From: Anaerolinea thermophila
GTDB taxonomy: Bacteria > Chloroflexota > Anaerolineae > Anaerolineales > Anaerolineaceae
Direction of reading: 5' to 3'
Length of the DNA stretch: 64,000 bases
NCBI RefSeq assembly: GCF_020723905.1
Contig: NZ_DYHZ01000001.1
Span: 303,501-367,500 of the forward strand
Positions 24,138-32,433 of this stretch are shown piece after piece (positions within the stretch are counted from its first letter, which is position 1; each line of letters starts with the position of its first letter). The notes below the pieces were generated by a model. That model was given only the letters and a program-made list of their open reading frames with translations, did no database searches and was not told the DNA's origin. The translations under genes and the position numbers were made by a program.

Positions 24138-25208
24138 CTAAATATTGAAACGGATGTTTAAAATATCGCCATCCTGAACGATATACTCTTTGCCTTCCAG
24201 GCGCAGTTTACCGTGGGCTTTGACCTCGTTCACCCCGCCCAGCGCCATGAGATCGTCATACGTCATCACCTCGGCGCGGATAAAACCCTTCTGTAAATCA
24301 CTGTGAATGACCCCTGCCGCCTCGGGAGCCGTCGCGCCCTTACGAACCGTCCACGCCCGGCATTCATCGGGACCGACGGTGAAGAAGGATTGCAACCCTA
24401 ACAGGTCGTAGGACAGGCGAATCATCTTATTCAAACTGGGCTCGTCAATGCCGTATTCTTGCAGGAAAGCCGCGGCTTCCTCCGGAGGCAACTGGGCAAT
24501 TTCCATCTCCAGACGGCACTGTAAAGCCACCACCTTGCTGTGGCGGTGAGGGTAATCCACTACAGGTGGCTGCTGTCCCTCGGAGATGTTGAGAACCACC
24601 AGCATGGGCTTACGGCTCAGGAAGCCAAAACTGGAGAGCATTTTTTCTTCTTCGGGGTCCACATCCACATCGCGCAAAGGCTTTTCTGCCACCAGGGCTT
24701 CGTGGAAACGCTCAAACAGGGCAATCTCCCGGTCGATGGTGGCTTTATCGCGCCCGCCGCCCTTTTTGCGCTCCTCGTTCAGGCGCTCAAGTTTGCGCTC
24801 CACTGAGATCAAATCGTTGAGGATGAGTTCGCTCTCCATGCTCGCCAGATCACGCAAGGGATCAACGCTTCCGGCAGGATGAGGAACGTTTTCGTCCTCA
24901 AAACAGCGCACCACCTGAATGAAACCGTCCATCTGCGTCAACTGGTTGAGCAATGCCCCGGAGATGCCCGTTTTTGCCGCGCTCCCCTCCAGCCCGGCAA
25001 TATCGGCATAGGTCACTTTGGCGTAAATGGTCTTTTTGGGTTTAAACATCTCCGCCAGACGATCCACACGGGGATCCGGCACATCCACCACAGCGGTATG
25101 CACCTCCAGTTTACCGGATGCCATTCCGGTAGGCTGATTGCCCCGCGTTAAGGCATTGAAAAGGGTAGTTTTTCCCGATTGAGGTAAGCCAATGATACCT
25201 AATTTCAT
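24138..25208 (-). CDS. ychF: YchF/Ola1-type ribosome-associated ATPase
   Basis: 356 residues from the ATG at 25208, the normal start ([17 protein letters not shown]); an in-frame start nine codons upstream would add an atypical tail. The P-loop is GLPQSGKTT, with TYADIAGL as switch II. The G4 position reads LNIS rather than NKxD, typical for YchF proteins, which prefer ATP. The C-terminal TGS domain ends [20 protein letters not shown]. It binds ribosomes and takes part in translation and stress control. It faces the tRNA-Leu gene, with about 54 bases between them. Confidence 0.95.
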   Translation of the reverse strand: MKLGIIGLPQSGKTTLFNALTRGNQPTGMASGKLEVHTAVVDVPDPRVDRLAEMFKPKKTIYAKVTYADIAGLEGSAAKTGISGALLNQLTQMDGFIQVVRCFEDENVPHPAGSVDPLRDLASMESELILNDLISVERKLERLNEERKKGGGRDKATIDREIALFERFHEALVAEKPLRDVDVDPEEEKMLSSFGFLSRKPMLVVLNISEGQQPPVVDYPHRHSKVVALQCRLEMEIAQLPPEEAAAFLQEYGIDEPSLNKMIRLSYDLLGLQSFFTVGPDECRAWTVRKGATAPEAAGVIHSDLQKGFIRAEVMTYDDLMALGGVNEVKAHGKLRLEGKEYIVQDGDILNIRFNI

Positions 25209-25262
25209 AAATTCAGAACCTTGACCCTTCTGCAAATTTTGTTTATACTCAGTACAGACCGA

Positions 25263-25344
25263 GCCGAAGTGGCGGAACAGGCAGACGCGCGCGACTCAAA
25301 ATCGCGTTCCGAAAGGAATGTGGGTTCGATTCCCACCTTCGGCA
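25263..25344 (+). tRNA. tRNA-Leu (anticodon CAA)
   Basis: Acceptor strands GCCGAAG and CTTCGGC pair fully, with discriminator A. The anticodon stem CGCGA/TCGCG encloses the loop CTCAAAA, giving anticodon CAA for codon UUG. The long variable arm (TTCCGAAAGGAAT) and GGTTCGATTCC T-arm are those of a class II leucine tRNA. The CCA end is not encoded. Confidence 0.95.
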
Positions 25345-25369
25345 CTGCAATTATAACAAACTACCCATG

Positions 25370-25396
25370 AAAAACCGCGCGGAGTTGCCGCGCGGT
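25370..25396 (-). terminator. Intrinsic terminator of the molybdopterin oxidoreductase gene
   Basis: ACCGCGCGG (25374-25382) and CCGCGCGGT (25388-25396) form a perfect 9-bp stem with a five-base loop. On the minus strand five T follow directly. In the plus direction ATTTTT comes six bases after the stem, so it may also end the tRNA-Leu transcript. Confidence 0.75.
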
Positions 25397-25423
25397 GCAC
25401 ATTTTTAAGAGCCTGAGTCGGGA

Positions 25424-26062
25424 TTAACCGTAACGCTCTTCCTTCCAGACGTCCGCCTCATTGTGATAACCCGCCATCTCCCAGAAGCCGGGACGGTCCT
25501 GCGCCATAAACTCCAACCCTCTCAGCCATTTTGCCCCTTTCCAGAGGTAAGGGGTTTTCAGGTCGGGGCGGTCAGGGATAAAACCGATCACCCCGCGCAG
25601 AGGGTAACCATGCTCCGGCTCGAGCGGCTTGCCGTCATAGTGAGTAGCCAGCAGGAAATTATCCTGCAAAACCACCTCCAGCGGCAAATTTGCGGTAAAG
25701 CCGTATTCAGCGTGTTGCATGACGAAACGCGCGGTCGGCTTCAGACGCAACAGTCCTGAATCAATCAGGGAGCGCACCGAAACCCCTTCCCAAACGGTAT
25801 CAAATTTGCTCCACTTGGTCACACAGTGCAAATCCATTTTCACCTGCGTTCGGGGCAACTGATTAAATTCCTCCCAGGTCAACCTCAAAGGCTGTTCCAC
25901 CTCACCCCATATCCGAAAATCCCAGGTAGCAGGATTAAATGTAGGCACCGGTCCGTAATGCAGGACGGGGAACTTCTGGGTCAGCGCCTGTCCGGGGGGT
26001 AAACGCCCCGCGGCGCGCATGGCTTCCTCTTCTTGTTTTCGCTTCAGGATGTGATCGAACAT
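25424..26062 (-). CDS. Sulfite-oxidase-type molybdopterin oxidoreductase (cytoplasmic YedY-like)
   Basis: 212 residues from the ATG at 26062, with GGAGG five bases upstream. It consists of the oxidoreductase molybdopterin-binding domain alone. Cys80, in MDLHCVTKWS, is the expected molybdenum ligand. GYTANLPLEV-like text (YGFTANLPLEVVL), HGYPLR and GAKWLRGLEF are family motifs. There is no signal peptide, Tat motif or haem domain, so it differs from exported MsrP/YedY and should work in the cytoplasm. Its substrate is unknown. No molybdenum cofactor genes are in the window. It stands alone between tRNA-Leu and the divergent kinase gene. Confidence 0.85.
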   Translation of the reverse strand: MFDHILKRKQEEEAMRAAGRLPPGQALTQKFPVLHYGPVPTFNPATWDFRIWGEVEQPLRLTWEEFNQLPRTQVKMDLHCVTKWSKFDTVWEGVSVRSLIDSGLLRLKPTARFVMQHAEYGFTANLPLEVVLQDNFLLATHYDGKPLEPEHGYPLRGVIGFIPDRPDLKTPYLWKGAKWLRGLEFMAQDRPGFWEMAGYHNEADVWKEERYG

Positions 26063-26164
26063 GGCAACCTCCAATGCTGATTATACCGGACTCTTTCGCT
26101 CCATTTCCAGCAATTCCCGCAGGAAGGCTGTACACCCGATTGTGAAATGTAGAACAATCGTGTA

Positions 26165-26193
26165 TTAACAATCTGGACAATATCAGGTAAAAT
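26165..26193 (+). promoter_or_regulatory. Promoter of the GAF-GAF sensor kinase gene
   Basis: TTAACA (26165-26170) and TAAAAT (26188-26193) are separated by 17 bases. The transcript would start only about seven bases before the ATG at 26207, with no ribosome site visible, so the message would be nearly leaderless. Confidence 0.4.
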
Positions 26194-26206
26194 AAAAGAA
26201 ACCTTT

Positions 26207-27895
26207 ATGGAAACCAGCCTGCTTACCCGGGAACAATTATTAGATCGTCTGGCAGCATTACACCGCGCCAGTCTTGAACTGGTAAGCGATATCAGCATTG
26301 ACTCCCTGATTGAACGGATTGCGCATCTGGCTCGCGAACAGGTTGGCGCCCGGTATGCCGCTGTTGGCATTCTGGACGAGAACGGCAACCTTGCCCGCTT
26401 CATCCCGGTAGGCATGAGCCATGAAGAGATTGCCCGCATGGCGCACCCGCCGAAAGGTCTGGGATTGATTGGCGCACTGATGCGCGGCACCCAGAGCATT
26501 CGCCTGGCACGGATTTCCAATGATCCGCGCAGTGTGGGTTTTCCGCCTCACCACCCTCCCATGGAATCTTTCCTCGGCGTACCTATCCGCCATGCGGATC
26601 AGAACCTCGGACAGATTTATTTGACCGACAAAATTGACGCGCCGGAATTCACTGCTGACGATCAGGCGGTCATCGAAATGCTGGCAGCCTATGCCGGAGT
26701 AGCCCTTGCGAATGCCCGTCTGTTGCAGAAAATCACCCAGCGTGAAGCGGAACTGACCCGACGCAATGAAAACCTGGCACTGCTCAACGAGATGGCAAGT
26801 ACGCTGGCAACCTCCAGCGATGTGCGTCAGATTCTGGGCAAGGCGCTGGAGCAATTGATGGACTATCTGGACTTAGAGGTAGGAGAAATCTATCTGCGCG
26901 AGGATGACAGCCCGTTCTTAAATCTATGTGTCCATCAAGGGGAAGCCGTTCCGCACTTATGGTTAAGCACCTCTTTTCGTCTGGGTGATGGGATCGTCGG
27001 AAATATCGCCCTGGCGCAAACGCCCCGCATTATTGACCTTGCCAGGCCACAAAATCCTGCCGAAACAGAGACCTTCCACCCGGCACTGCTGGAAAGCGAT
27101 GTCCGCTACCTGGCATGTTTCCCCCTGCAGGGACGCACCGGAACGCTGGGCGTGCTCTGTGCAGGCATCAATCATACCCTCCCCTTTGATGAACTGGAAA
27201 CCCAGTTCCTCTCGGCAATCAGTTTCTGGGTCAGCACCGCGCTGGAAAACACCTACCTCAACGTGCAACAACGCCGTCTGGCGGTGCTGGAAGAGCGCGA
27301 GCGCATTGGCATGGACCTGCACGACGGCATCATCCAGGACATTTACGCAGTCGGGTTGACTCTGGAACACGCCCGCCTGCTGATGAACGACGATCCCGAA
27401 GCCGCCAGACAGCGCATTGATCAGGCTATCACCGACTTAAACAACACCATCCGTGATATCCGCGCCTATATCCTGGACCTGCGCCCGCGAAAACTGCACG
27501 AAGAGAATCTGATGGACGGATTAAGGCGGCTGGTGGCGGAATTCCGCGCCAACACGCAGGTAGAAGTGCAGTTGCAGGCCATCCCCAATGAAAGTATCAA
27601 TTTGCCCCAGCCGGCGGCACTGGCGCTCTTTCACATCTGTCAGGAAGCGCTGGCAAACATTGCCAAACATGCCCATGCCCGCCATGTCAGCATTACCCTG
27701 TGGACAAGCAATCAGCGCACCCTGCTGGAAATTAACGATGATGGCGTGGGCTTTGACGTAAGCAAAACGCGGCAGGTCATTGGACATGGGTTAGCCAACA
27801 TGCAAACCCGCGCCCACCAGGCTGGTGGTGAAATCGAGTTTTCCTCCGAGCCCGGAAACGGCACAACCATCCTCGTCTGGGTACCCAACCGATAA
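26207..27895 (+). CDS. NarL-type sensor histidine kinase with two GAF domains
   Basis: 562 residues with no membrane span. The first GAF domain covers about 20-175 and the second about 195-350. The HisKA_3 phosphoacceptor domain follows with His372 (MDLHDGIIQDIYAVGL). The HATPase domain has EALANIAKHAHA (N-box), DDGVGFD and GHGLANM. Such kinases usually phosphorylate a LuxR/NarL-type response regulator, but none is adjacent, so the partner lies elsewhere. The GAF domains may sense redox state, gases or small molecules; no haem or cluster ligands stand out. The stop is directly followed by the ATG of ubiE, which puts both in one transcript and suggests a respiratory link. Confidence 0.9.
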   Translation: METSLLTREQLLDRLAALHRASLELVSDISIDSLIERIAHLAREQVGARYAAVGILDENGNLARFIPVGMSHEEIARMAHPPKGLGLIGALMRGTQSIRLARISNDPRSVGFPPHHPPMESFLGVPIRHADQNLGQIYLTDKIDAPEFTADDQAVIEMLAAYAGVALANARLLQKITQREAELTRRNENLALLNEMASTLATSSDVRQILGKALEQLMDYLDLEVGEIYLREDDSPFLNLCVHQGEAVPHLWLSTSFRLGDGIVGNIALAQTPRIIDLARPQNPAETETFHPALLESDVRYLACFPLQGRTGTLGVLCAGINHTLPFDELETQFLSAISFWVSTALENTYLNVQQRRLAVLEERERIGMDLHDGIIQDIYAVGLTLEHARLLMNDDPEAARQRIDQAITDLNNTIRDIRAYILDLRPRKLHEENLMDGLRRLVAEFRANTQVEVQLQAIPNESINLPQPAALALFHICQEALANIAKHAHARHVSITLWTSNQRTLLEINDDGVGFDVSKTRQVIGHGLANMQTRAHQAGGEIEFSSEPGNGTTILVWVPNR

Positions 27896-28603
27896 ATGGC
27901 ACAGCACCTTCAAGGTCCAGAACGCGCTCAAGCTGTCCGTGGCATGTTCACCCGCATTGCACGGCAATATGACCTCATGAATCGGCTGATGACTGCTGGC
28001 ATGGATTTGCGCTGGCGGAAAGAAGTCATCCGCCGCGCCCATCTGCGCCCCCACAGCCGGTTGCTGGATCTGGGAACGGGAACAGGCGACCTGGCGCGCG
28101 AAGCCCTGCAGCAGGAACCCACCTCTCAGGTTGTGGCTGCCGATTTTACCCTGGAAATGATGCGGGTGGGTCAACAACGCCATTCCCAGCCACAGCAGTG
28201 GTGCGATGCAGACGCTCTGCATCTCCCCTTTCCCGATCAAACTTTCGATGCAGTCGTCTCCGGATTCCTGTTAAGAAACGTCATCGATCTGGATACCGCG
28301 CTTAAAGAACAGGTGCGGGTGCTCCGTCCGCAGGGATGGATTGTAGCGCTGGACACTACCCGCCCGCAGGAAAACTTTCTTTCTCCCTTTGTGCGCTTTT
28401 ATATGAAACGGATTATCCCCCTCCTGGGAAGGCTGATTGCCATGGCTCCCGATGCTTACACCTACCTGCCAGAAACCAGTACGGCTTTTCTCAGTGCAGA
28501 AGCATTGCAGGCTCGTTTTGAGCAGGCAGGATTGACTCACGCCGGATTCCGCCGGTTGAATTTTGGTACCGTCGCCATCCACTGGGGACAAAAACCGGCT
28601 TAA
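27896..28603 (+). CDS. ubiE: Demethylmenaquinone methyltransferase
   Basis: 235 residues. It has VRGMFTRIARQYDLMNRLMTAG, the family start, then the SAM loop LDLGTGTGDLA (about 58-68), DFTLEMM and the FLLRNVIDLDTALKE region, ending in WG. It methylates demethylmenaquinone to menaquinone, the probable quinone pool for the Act complex encoded to the right. It begins immediately after the sensor kinase stop without its own ribosome site. It overlaps the convergent CBS gene by four bases. The ubiE name is used in the broad menG/ubiE sense, since no ubiquinone genes are present. Confidence 0.9.
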   Translation: MAQHLQGPERAQAVRGMFTRIARQYDLMNRLMTAGMDLRWRKEVIRRAHLRPHSRLLDLGTGTGDLAREALQQEPTSQVVAADFTLEMMRVGQQRHSQPQQWCDADALHLPFPDQTFDAVVSGFLLRNVIDLDTALKEQVRVLRPQGWIVALDTTRPQENFLSPFVRFYMKRIIPLLGRLIAMAPDAYTYLPETSTAFLSAEALQARFEQAGLTHAGFRRLNFGTVAIHWGQKPA

Positions 28604-29046
28604 CGCCCGAACTTATCGCCGGTGATATACCCCTCCAGGTCATCAATCATCGTCGCCTGCCCTTCGATGACCTTCTTCACCACATCCCCGATAGAGATCA
28701 CTCCCACCAGTTTCCCTTCCTGAACGACTGGCAGGTGGCGAATGTGAGCACGGGTCATTAATTGCATGCATTCTTCCACCGTCGTCTGAGGGGTAACAGT
28801 AATGACCTCTTCGGTCATGAAGGCTTTGATGGGCGCATCCAGCACACAGGCACGATGACGGGCGATTTCCCGGACAATATCGCGTTCAGAGACAATCCCC
28901 GCAACACGATCCCCATCCAGGACAAGCAAAGCCCCCACATTCTTCTCTGCCAGCCGCAGGATTGTGGTCAGCAAGGTATCGTCGGGAGAAACCGCCCAGA
29001 CCTGGCTTCCCTTTTCCCGCAGGATATCCTCAACTCTGGAATACAT
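28600..29046 (-). CDS. CBS-domain protein
   Basis: 148 residues made of two CBS repeats: first about 8-60 (VWAVSPDDTLLTTILRLAEK, GIVSERDIVREIA), second about 72-125 (VITVTPQTTVEECMQLM, IRHLPVV, GVISIGDVVKKVI). The ATG at 29046 follows GGAGGG; an in-frame GTG four codons upstream is part of that ribosome site. CBS pairs bind adenine nucleotides such as AMP, ATP or NAD. Single-domain proteins of this type are common in bacteria and archaea, and their partners are usually unknown. It lies downstream of the Act operon terminator, convergent with ubiE. Confidence 0.9.
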   Translation of the reverse strand: MYSRVEDILREKGSQVWAVSPDDTLLTTILRLAEKNVGALLVLDGDRVAGIVSERDIVREIARHRACVLDAPIKAFMTEEVITVTPQTTVEECMQLMTRAHIRHLPVVQEGKLVGVISIGDVVKKVIEGQATMIDDLEGYITGDKFGR

Positions 29047-29133
29047 CGTTCCCTCCACTCCAAAAGATTAATTTATATTATATACAAATCCGATTTTTTG
29101 CACCCACACAATCCATTTTGTGATGTTTTTCAC

Positions 29134-29170
29134 AAAAAAATTCCCCCACCGTACAATCACGGCGGGGGAA
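29134..29170 (-). terminator. Terminator of the Act operon
   Basis: The minus strand reads TTCCCCCGCCGT, a loop, then ACGGTGGGGGAA (29170-29141), giving 11 pairs with one mismatch, directly followed by seven T (29140-29134). It lies 21 bases after the actE stop. Confidence 0.85.
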
Positions 29171-29190
29171 TAAGAGGGGGGACTTGCGCC

Positions 29191-29712
29191 TCAAGGATTG
29201 GCCTGTTTCTGGAGGAAACGCACGTAATTCACCACATCCCAACGCATCTGGGGTTCCGGCAAATTCTGGATGAGGGATGGCATGGCGCCTTCCACCCCAT
29301 TGGTGATGGTCAAGAACAGTTCCCCGTCGGAGAGGGTAACCGACCTGCCTTCCAGTAAACTGACCGGTTTGCGGGGCTGGAGGAATGCCGCAAAGGGACC
29401 ATTGCCCTTACCGGTGGCTCCATGGCAGATCTGGCAGTTGATTTCGTACTGGGTTTTGCCCCGCTGAAGAGAGGCTTCATCGGCAGGGACAGGATTGGTC
29501 GGCGCACCCAGTTCAGGAATATACGCCGCGCCCTGAATCGGCACCGAGCGGGCAGGCAACGGTAGAGGGTCTTCCTGCGTCCCAAATGAGGGCTGGATTT
29601 CCATGAAACTGACCCACTCAATTTTGATGATGTCGTAAGTAAACAGCAACCCCACCAGCAAAGGGGTTACAGCAAGCCCCAAGACAATCAGCAAACGTTT
29701 CAGAACAGCCAT
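29191..29712 (-). CDS. actE: ActE, monohaem cytochrome c of alternative complex III
   Basis: 173 residues. Residues 4-24 form an uncleaved or signal-type hydrophobic segment. The single haem site CQICH is at 93-97, and a Met in GAMPSL near 144 can be the axial ligand. It should face the outside, take electrons from the Fe-S and multihaem subunits, and pass them to a soluble acceptor or oxidase. It is the last gene of the operon; its start overlaps the end of actD by 13 bases, and the terminator follows. Confidence 0.85.
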   Translation of the reverse strand: MAVLKRLLIVLGLAVTPLLVGLLFTYDIIKIEWVSFMEIQPSFGTQEDPLPLPARSVPIQGAAYIPELGAPTNPVPADEASLQRGKTQYEINCQICHGATGKGNGPFAAFLQPRKPVSLLEGRSVTLSDGELFLTITNGVEGAMPSLIQNLPEPQMRWDVVNYVRFLQKQANP

Positions 29713-30239
29713 AGTTTCTTTGCCTCCGCTCGATGAACAATCTCAGCGCCCAGGGCGGTCAGGGCTTCGTGCATTCTGGCATCCAGTTCCGCCGGAGCAG
29801 AAAACAACACCCCAATATACCCATCGCTGATGCGCTCATCATATCCCTGCGGCCCATAAGAGGGAGAAATTGTCTCCACAAACACGCCAATGAAGGTGCT
29901 GATGAGCAAACCCAGCATGGTCAGTTCAAAAATGGTCACAAACGAGGTCGGGATGGTCTGAAATGCCATACCGCCTACCCGAATGGGATACAGCAAAGGC
30001 GTACCGAAGTTGAAGAACAACGCGGTAAGGAAACCCACCAGCGCTCCGGAAATACCAATCAGTGGAATGCGCGTCCAGGTCATGGGACGTCCAAGCATTT
30101 TTTCCTGAAGAGGCGCTCCGGAGATGACCGAAATCTCGTGGTCGGAGATGCCCATCTCCCGCAACACCTGAATGGCTTCTGCGGCTTCGTTTAACTGTTC
30201 TTCTTTGAACAGCGCCAGATGAACAATGTCTCGCGGCAT
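29700..30239 (-). CDS. actD: ActD, membrane subunit of alternative complex III (DUF3341)
   Basis: 179 residues. The first 55 form a ferredoxin-like soluble part (ALFKEEQLNEAAEAIQVLREMG), and two membrane spans lie at about 60-80 and 98-122. This is the ActD layout. It has no cofactor and is thought to hold the complex together. AAAGGAGG lies just before the ATG at 30239. Its length is normal. Confidence 0.85.
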   Translation of the reverse strand: MPRDIVHLALFKEEQLNEAAEAIQVLREMGISDHEISVISGAPLQEKMLGRPMTWTRIPLIGISGALVGFLTALFFNFGTPLLYPIRVGGMAFQTIPTSFVTIFELTMLGLLISTFIGVFVETISPSYGPQGYDERISDGYIGVLFSAPAELDARMHEALTALGAEIVHRAEAKKLWLF

Positions 30240-30251
30240 ATCTCCTCCTTT

Positions 30252-31691
30252 TTATTCCAGTTCCGAAACCGTTGGAACTCTGGCTTTTCCAATCTGGCGA
30301 ATCATGTGGGCTTCCTGACCTTCCCGCACTTCCCAGACCGGCACCATGGGGATGAAGCGTGAAGCCAGCATGTAAAGCAGGATGAACAACGCCAGCGTGC
30401 CGATGGAAATGATGATCTCAATGCGCGGGACATACGTTCCCCAGTCAAAGGGGAAGCGCTGATGGGCAAGTGTCATGGGAACGATGGTGTAGCGCTCGAA
30501 GTACATACCCACGTTGATCAACAGGGTGATGATGAGCATTACCCAGGGCGTGCGGCGAATCCGGCGGTTCCATAACGTCAACCATGGAATCACCACGTTG
30601 AACACGATCATTGACCACCAGATCCACGCATCAGGACCGCTGGAATGGAAGAAGAGCACCTTCCGCACCGCTTCGTAGCCGCCATACCAGGAAACCAGAT
30701 AGTCGTTGAAGAAGAAATACGCCCATGCCATGGAGAACACCAGCAACAGTTTCCCGAGCGCGTCCAGATGTTCTTTGCGGATGAAGTAATCCATGTGCTT
30801 GAGCGTGGCGCGCAGGATAACCAGAATGGTCACCACCGCCGAGACACCGGAGAGAATTGCCCCTACGATGAAATAAGGGCCGAAAATGGTAGAGTTCCAT
30901 ACCGGCGTTTGCGAAACAGCAAAGTCCCACGAAACAATGGTATGCACCGAGAACATCACCGGGATGATGGCAAAGGCGAAAATGGTGATGGCTTTACGTA
31001 ACCGCGCCCATTCTGCCTCGGTGCCTCGCCATCCCAGCGCCAGGGCCTTGTACACCGCATGCCGCCATCCCTTGGTGCGGTCACGCGCCATGGCTAGATC
31101 GGGAATGAGCGGCAGATACAGATAAATGGTGCTGGACAACAGATACGTGGTGATTGCCAGAAAATCCCACACCAGTGGAGAGCGGAAATTGGGCCAGAGC
31201 CAGCGCGCATTGGGGTAGGGAATCATCCAGTAGAACACCCATACCCGCCCCAGGTGAATGAGCGGGTACAGCGCACCCGCCGCCAGACCAAAGGTGGTCA
31301 TTAATTCTGCGGCGCGGGTAAACGGACGGCGAAATTCAGCCTTGAAGACCCGCAAAATGGCAGAGACAAACGTACCCGCATGACTGATGCCAATCCAGAA
31401 CACAAAGGTGACGATGAATACCCCCCAGTACACGGGTTTACGCACCCCGGCAAGCCCGATACCGGTTGCGATCATATAACCCCAGGCGCCGAAGAGGCAT
31501 ACCAGCACTACCACCGCCAGAAACGCCACCACAGCCCAGTAGCGTGGGGTGGTATGCACCATGGACTCCATCACCATGCGGTTGAGTTCCTCGCGAGGGC
31601 GAGGGTCAAACATCAACTGCTCACGCAGTTCGGCTTCTTCATCATCAACGCCGTGGATAGGGGTGGACAGAGATTTTGCTTCAACCGCCAT
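30252..31691 (-). CDS. actC: ActC, NrfD/PsrC-type quinol-binding membrane subunit
   Basis: 479 residues with about ten membrane helices, the NrfD/PsrC fold. It has a cytoplasmic N-terminal tail (DDEEAELREQLMFDPRP). The quinol-site region ISHAGTFVSAILRVFKAEFRRP is well conserved. It would oxidise menaquinol and may translocate protons. It overlaps the end of the Fe-S subunit gene by 11 bases. In complete Act operons a second NrfD-like protein, ActF, follows, but here ActC is the only one. Confidence 0.93.
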   Translation of the reverse strand: MAVEAKSLSTPIHGVDDEEAELREQLMFDPRPREELNRMVMESMVHTTPRYWAVVAFLAVVVLVCLFGAWGYMIATGIGLAGVRKPVYWGVFIVTFVFWIGISHAGTFVSAILRVFKAEFRRPFTRAAELMTTFGLAAGALYPLIHLGRVWVFYWMIPYPNARWLWPNFRSPLVWDFLAITTYLLSSTIYLYLPLIPDLAMARDRTKGWRHAVYKALALGWRGTEAEWARLRKAITIFAFAIIPVMFSVHTIVSWDFAVSQTPVWNSTIFGPYFIVGAILSGVSAVVTILVILRATLKHMDYFIRKEHLDALGKLLLVFSMAWAYFFFNDYLVSWYGGYEAVRKVLFFHSSGPDAWIWWSMIVFNVVIPWLTLWNRRIRRTPWVMLIITLLINVGMYFERYTIVPMTLAHQRFPFDWGTYVPRIEIIISIGTLALFILLYMLASRFIPMVPVWEVREGQEAHMIRQIGKARVPTVSELE

Positions 31692-32403
31692 AGGTTCCCT
31701 CTCCCTTCAAATAGGTGACTTTTGGCTCAGTGCCCAGTTCCTCCAGCAGGGTATAACGCCGCTGATTACGCGCCGCCTTGCTCACCCGGCTGTCCGGATC
31801 GCTCAAATCGCCAAAAATAATCGCATCAGTTGGACAGGCCTGTGCGCAGGCAGGGACAATTTCGCCATCCCGGACAGCCCGCCCTTCGGCTTTGGCGCGT
31901 TCCTGCCCTTCGTAAATGCGCTGGACACAGAAGGTGCATTTTTCCATCACACCCCGCCGCCGAACGGTCACGTTTGGATTGAGGTAATAATTCATCGGCG
32001 TGGGGATTTGCTGACTGTAATCGAACCAGTTGAAACTGCGGGCAATGTAGGGACAGTTGTTGGCGCAGTAACGGGTGCCGATACAGCGGTTGTACACCTG
32101 CAGGTTGATTTGTTGTTCTTCGCTGTGCACGGTGGCAAATACCGGACAAACCGGTTCGCAGGGAGCGCGTCCGCACTGCTGGCACATCACCGGCTGATAA
32201 TGGGGAGAAATATCTGGATACTCCCCCTCCCAGTACCGTTGAACGCGAATCCAGTGCATCCCGCGTCCATAACCGGCATCTTCCTCGCCCGTCCAGGGGA
32301 TGTTGTTTTCCATGGCGCAGGCGGTCACACAGGCGTTGCATCCCGTGCACACATCCAGATCAATGACCATACCCCAGCGACCTGTTTGCTTTTCTTCAGC
32401 CAT
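31681..32403 (-). CDS. ActB iron-sulfur half (B2) as a separate protein
   Basis: 240 residues carrying four cluster sites. Site 1 starts with Cys19, 22, 25, 29; site 2 with Cys74, 77, 82, 86; site 3 with Cys107, 113, 117; the last group is Cys156, 159, 186, 190. In the third group the second cysteine is replaced by Thr110 (CIGTRYCANNCP), which fits a [3Fe-4S] cluster as known for ActB. The protein has no Tat signal of its own and probably travels with the B1 partner. In characterised complexes B1 and B2 are one chain; here they are separate genes with a 30-base gap. AGGAGG precedes the ATG. Confidence 0.9.
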   Translation of the reverse strand: MAEEKQTGRWGMVIDLDVCTGCNACVTACAMENNIPWTGEEDAGYGRGMHWIRVQRYWEGEYPDISPHYQPVMCQQCGRAPCEPVCPVFATVHSEEQQINLQVYNRCIGTRYCANNCPYIARSFNWFDYSQQIPTPMNYYLNPNVTVRRRGVMEKCTFCVQRIYEGQERAKAEGRAVRDGEIVPACAQACPTDAIIFGDLSDPDSRVSKAARNQRRYTLLEELGTEPKVTYLKGEGTYGG

Positions 32404-32433
32404 ATTGCTCCTCCTGATGACTTGCTGACACCT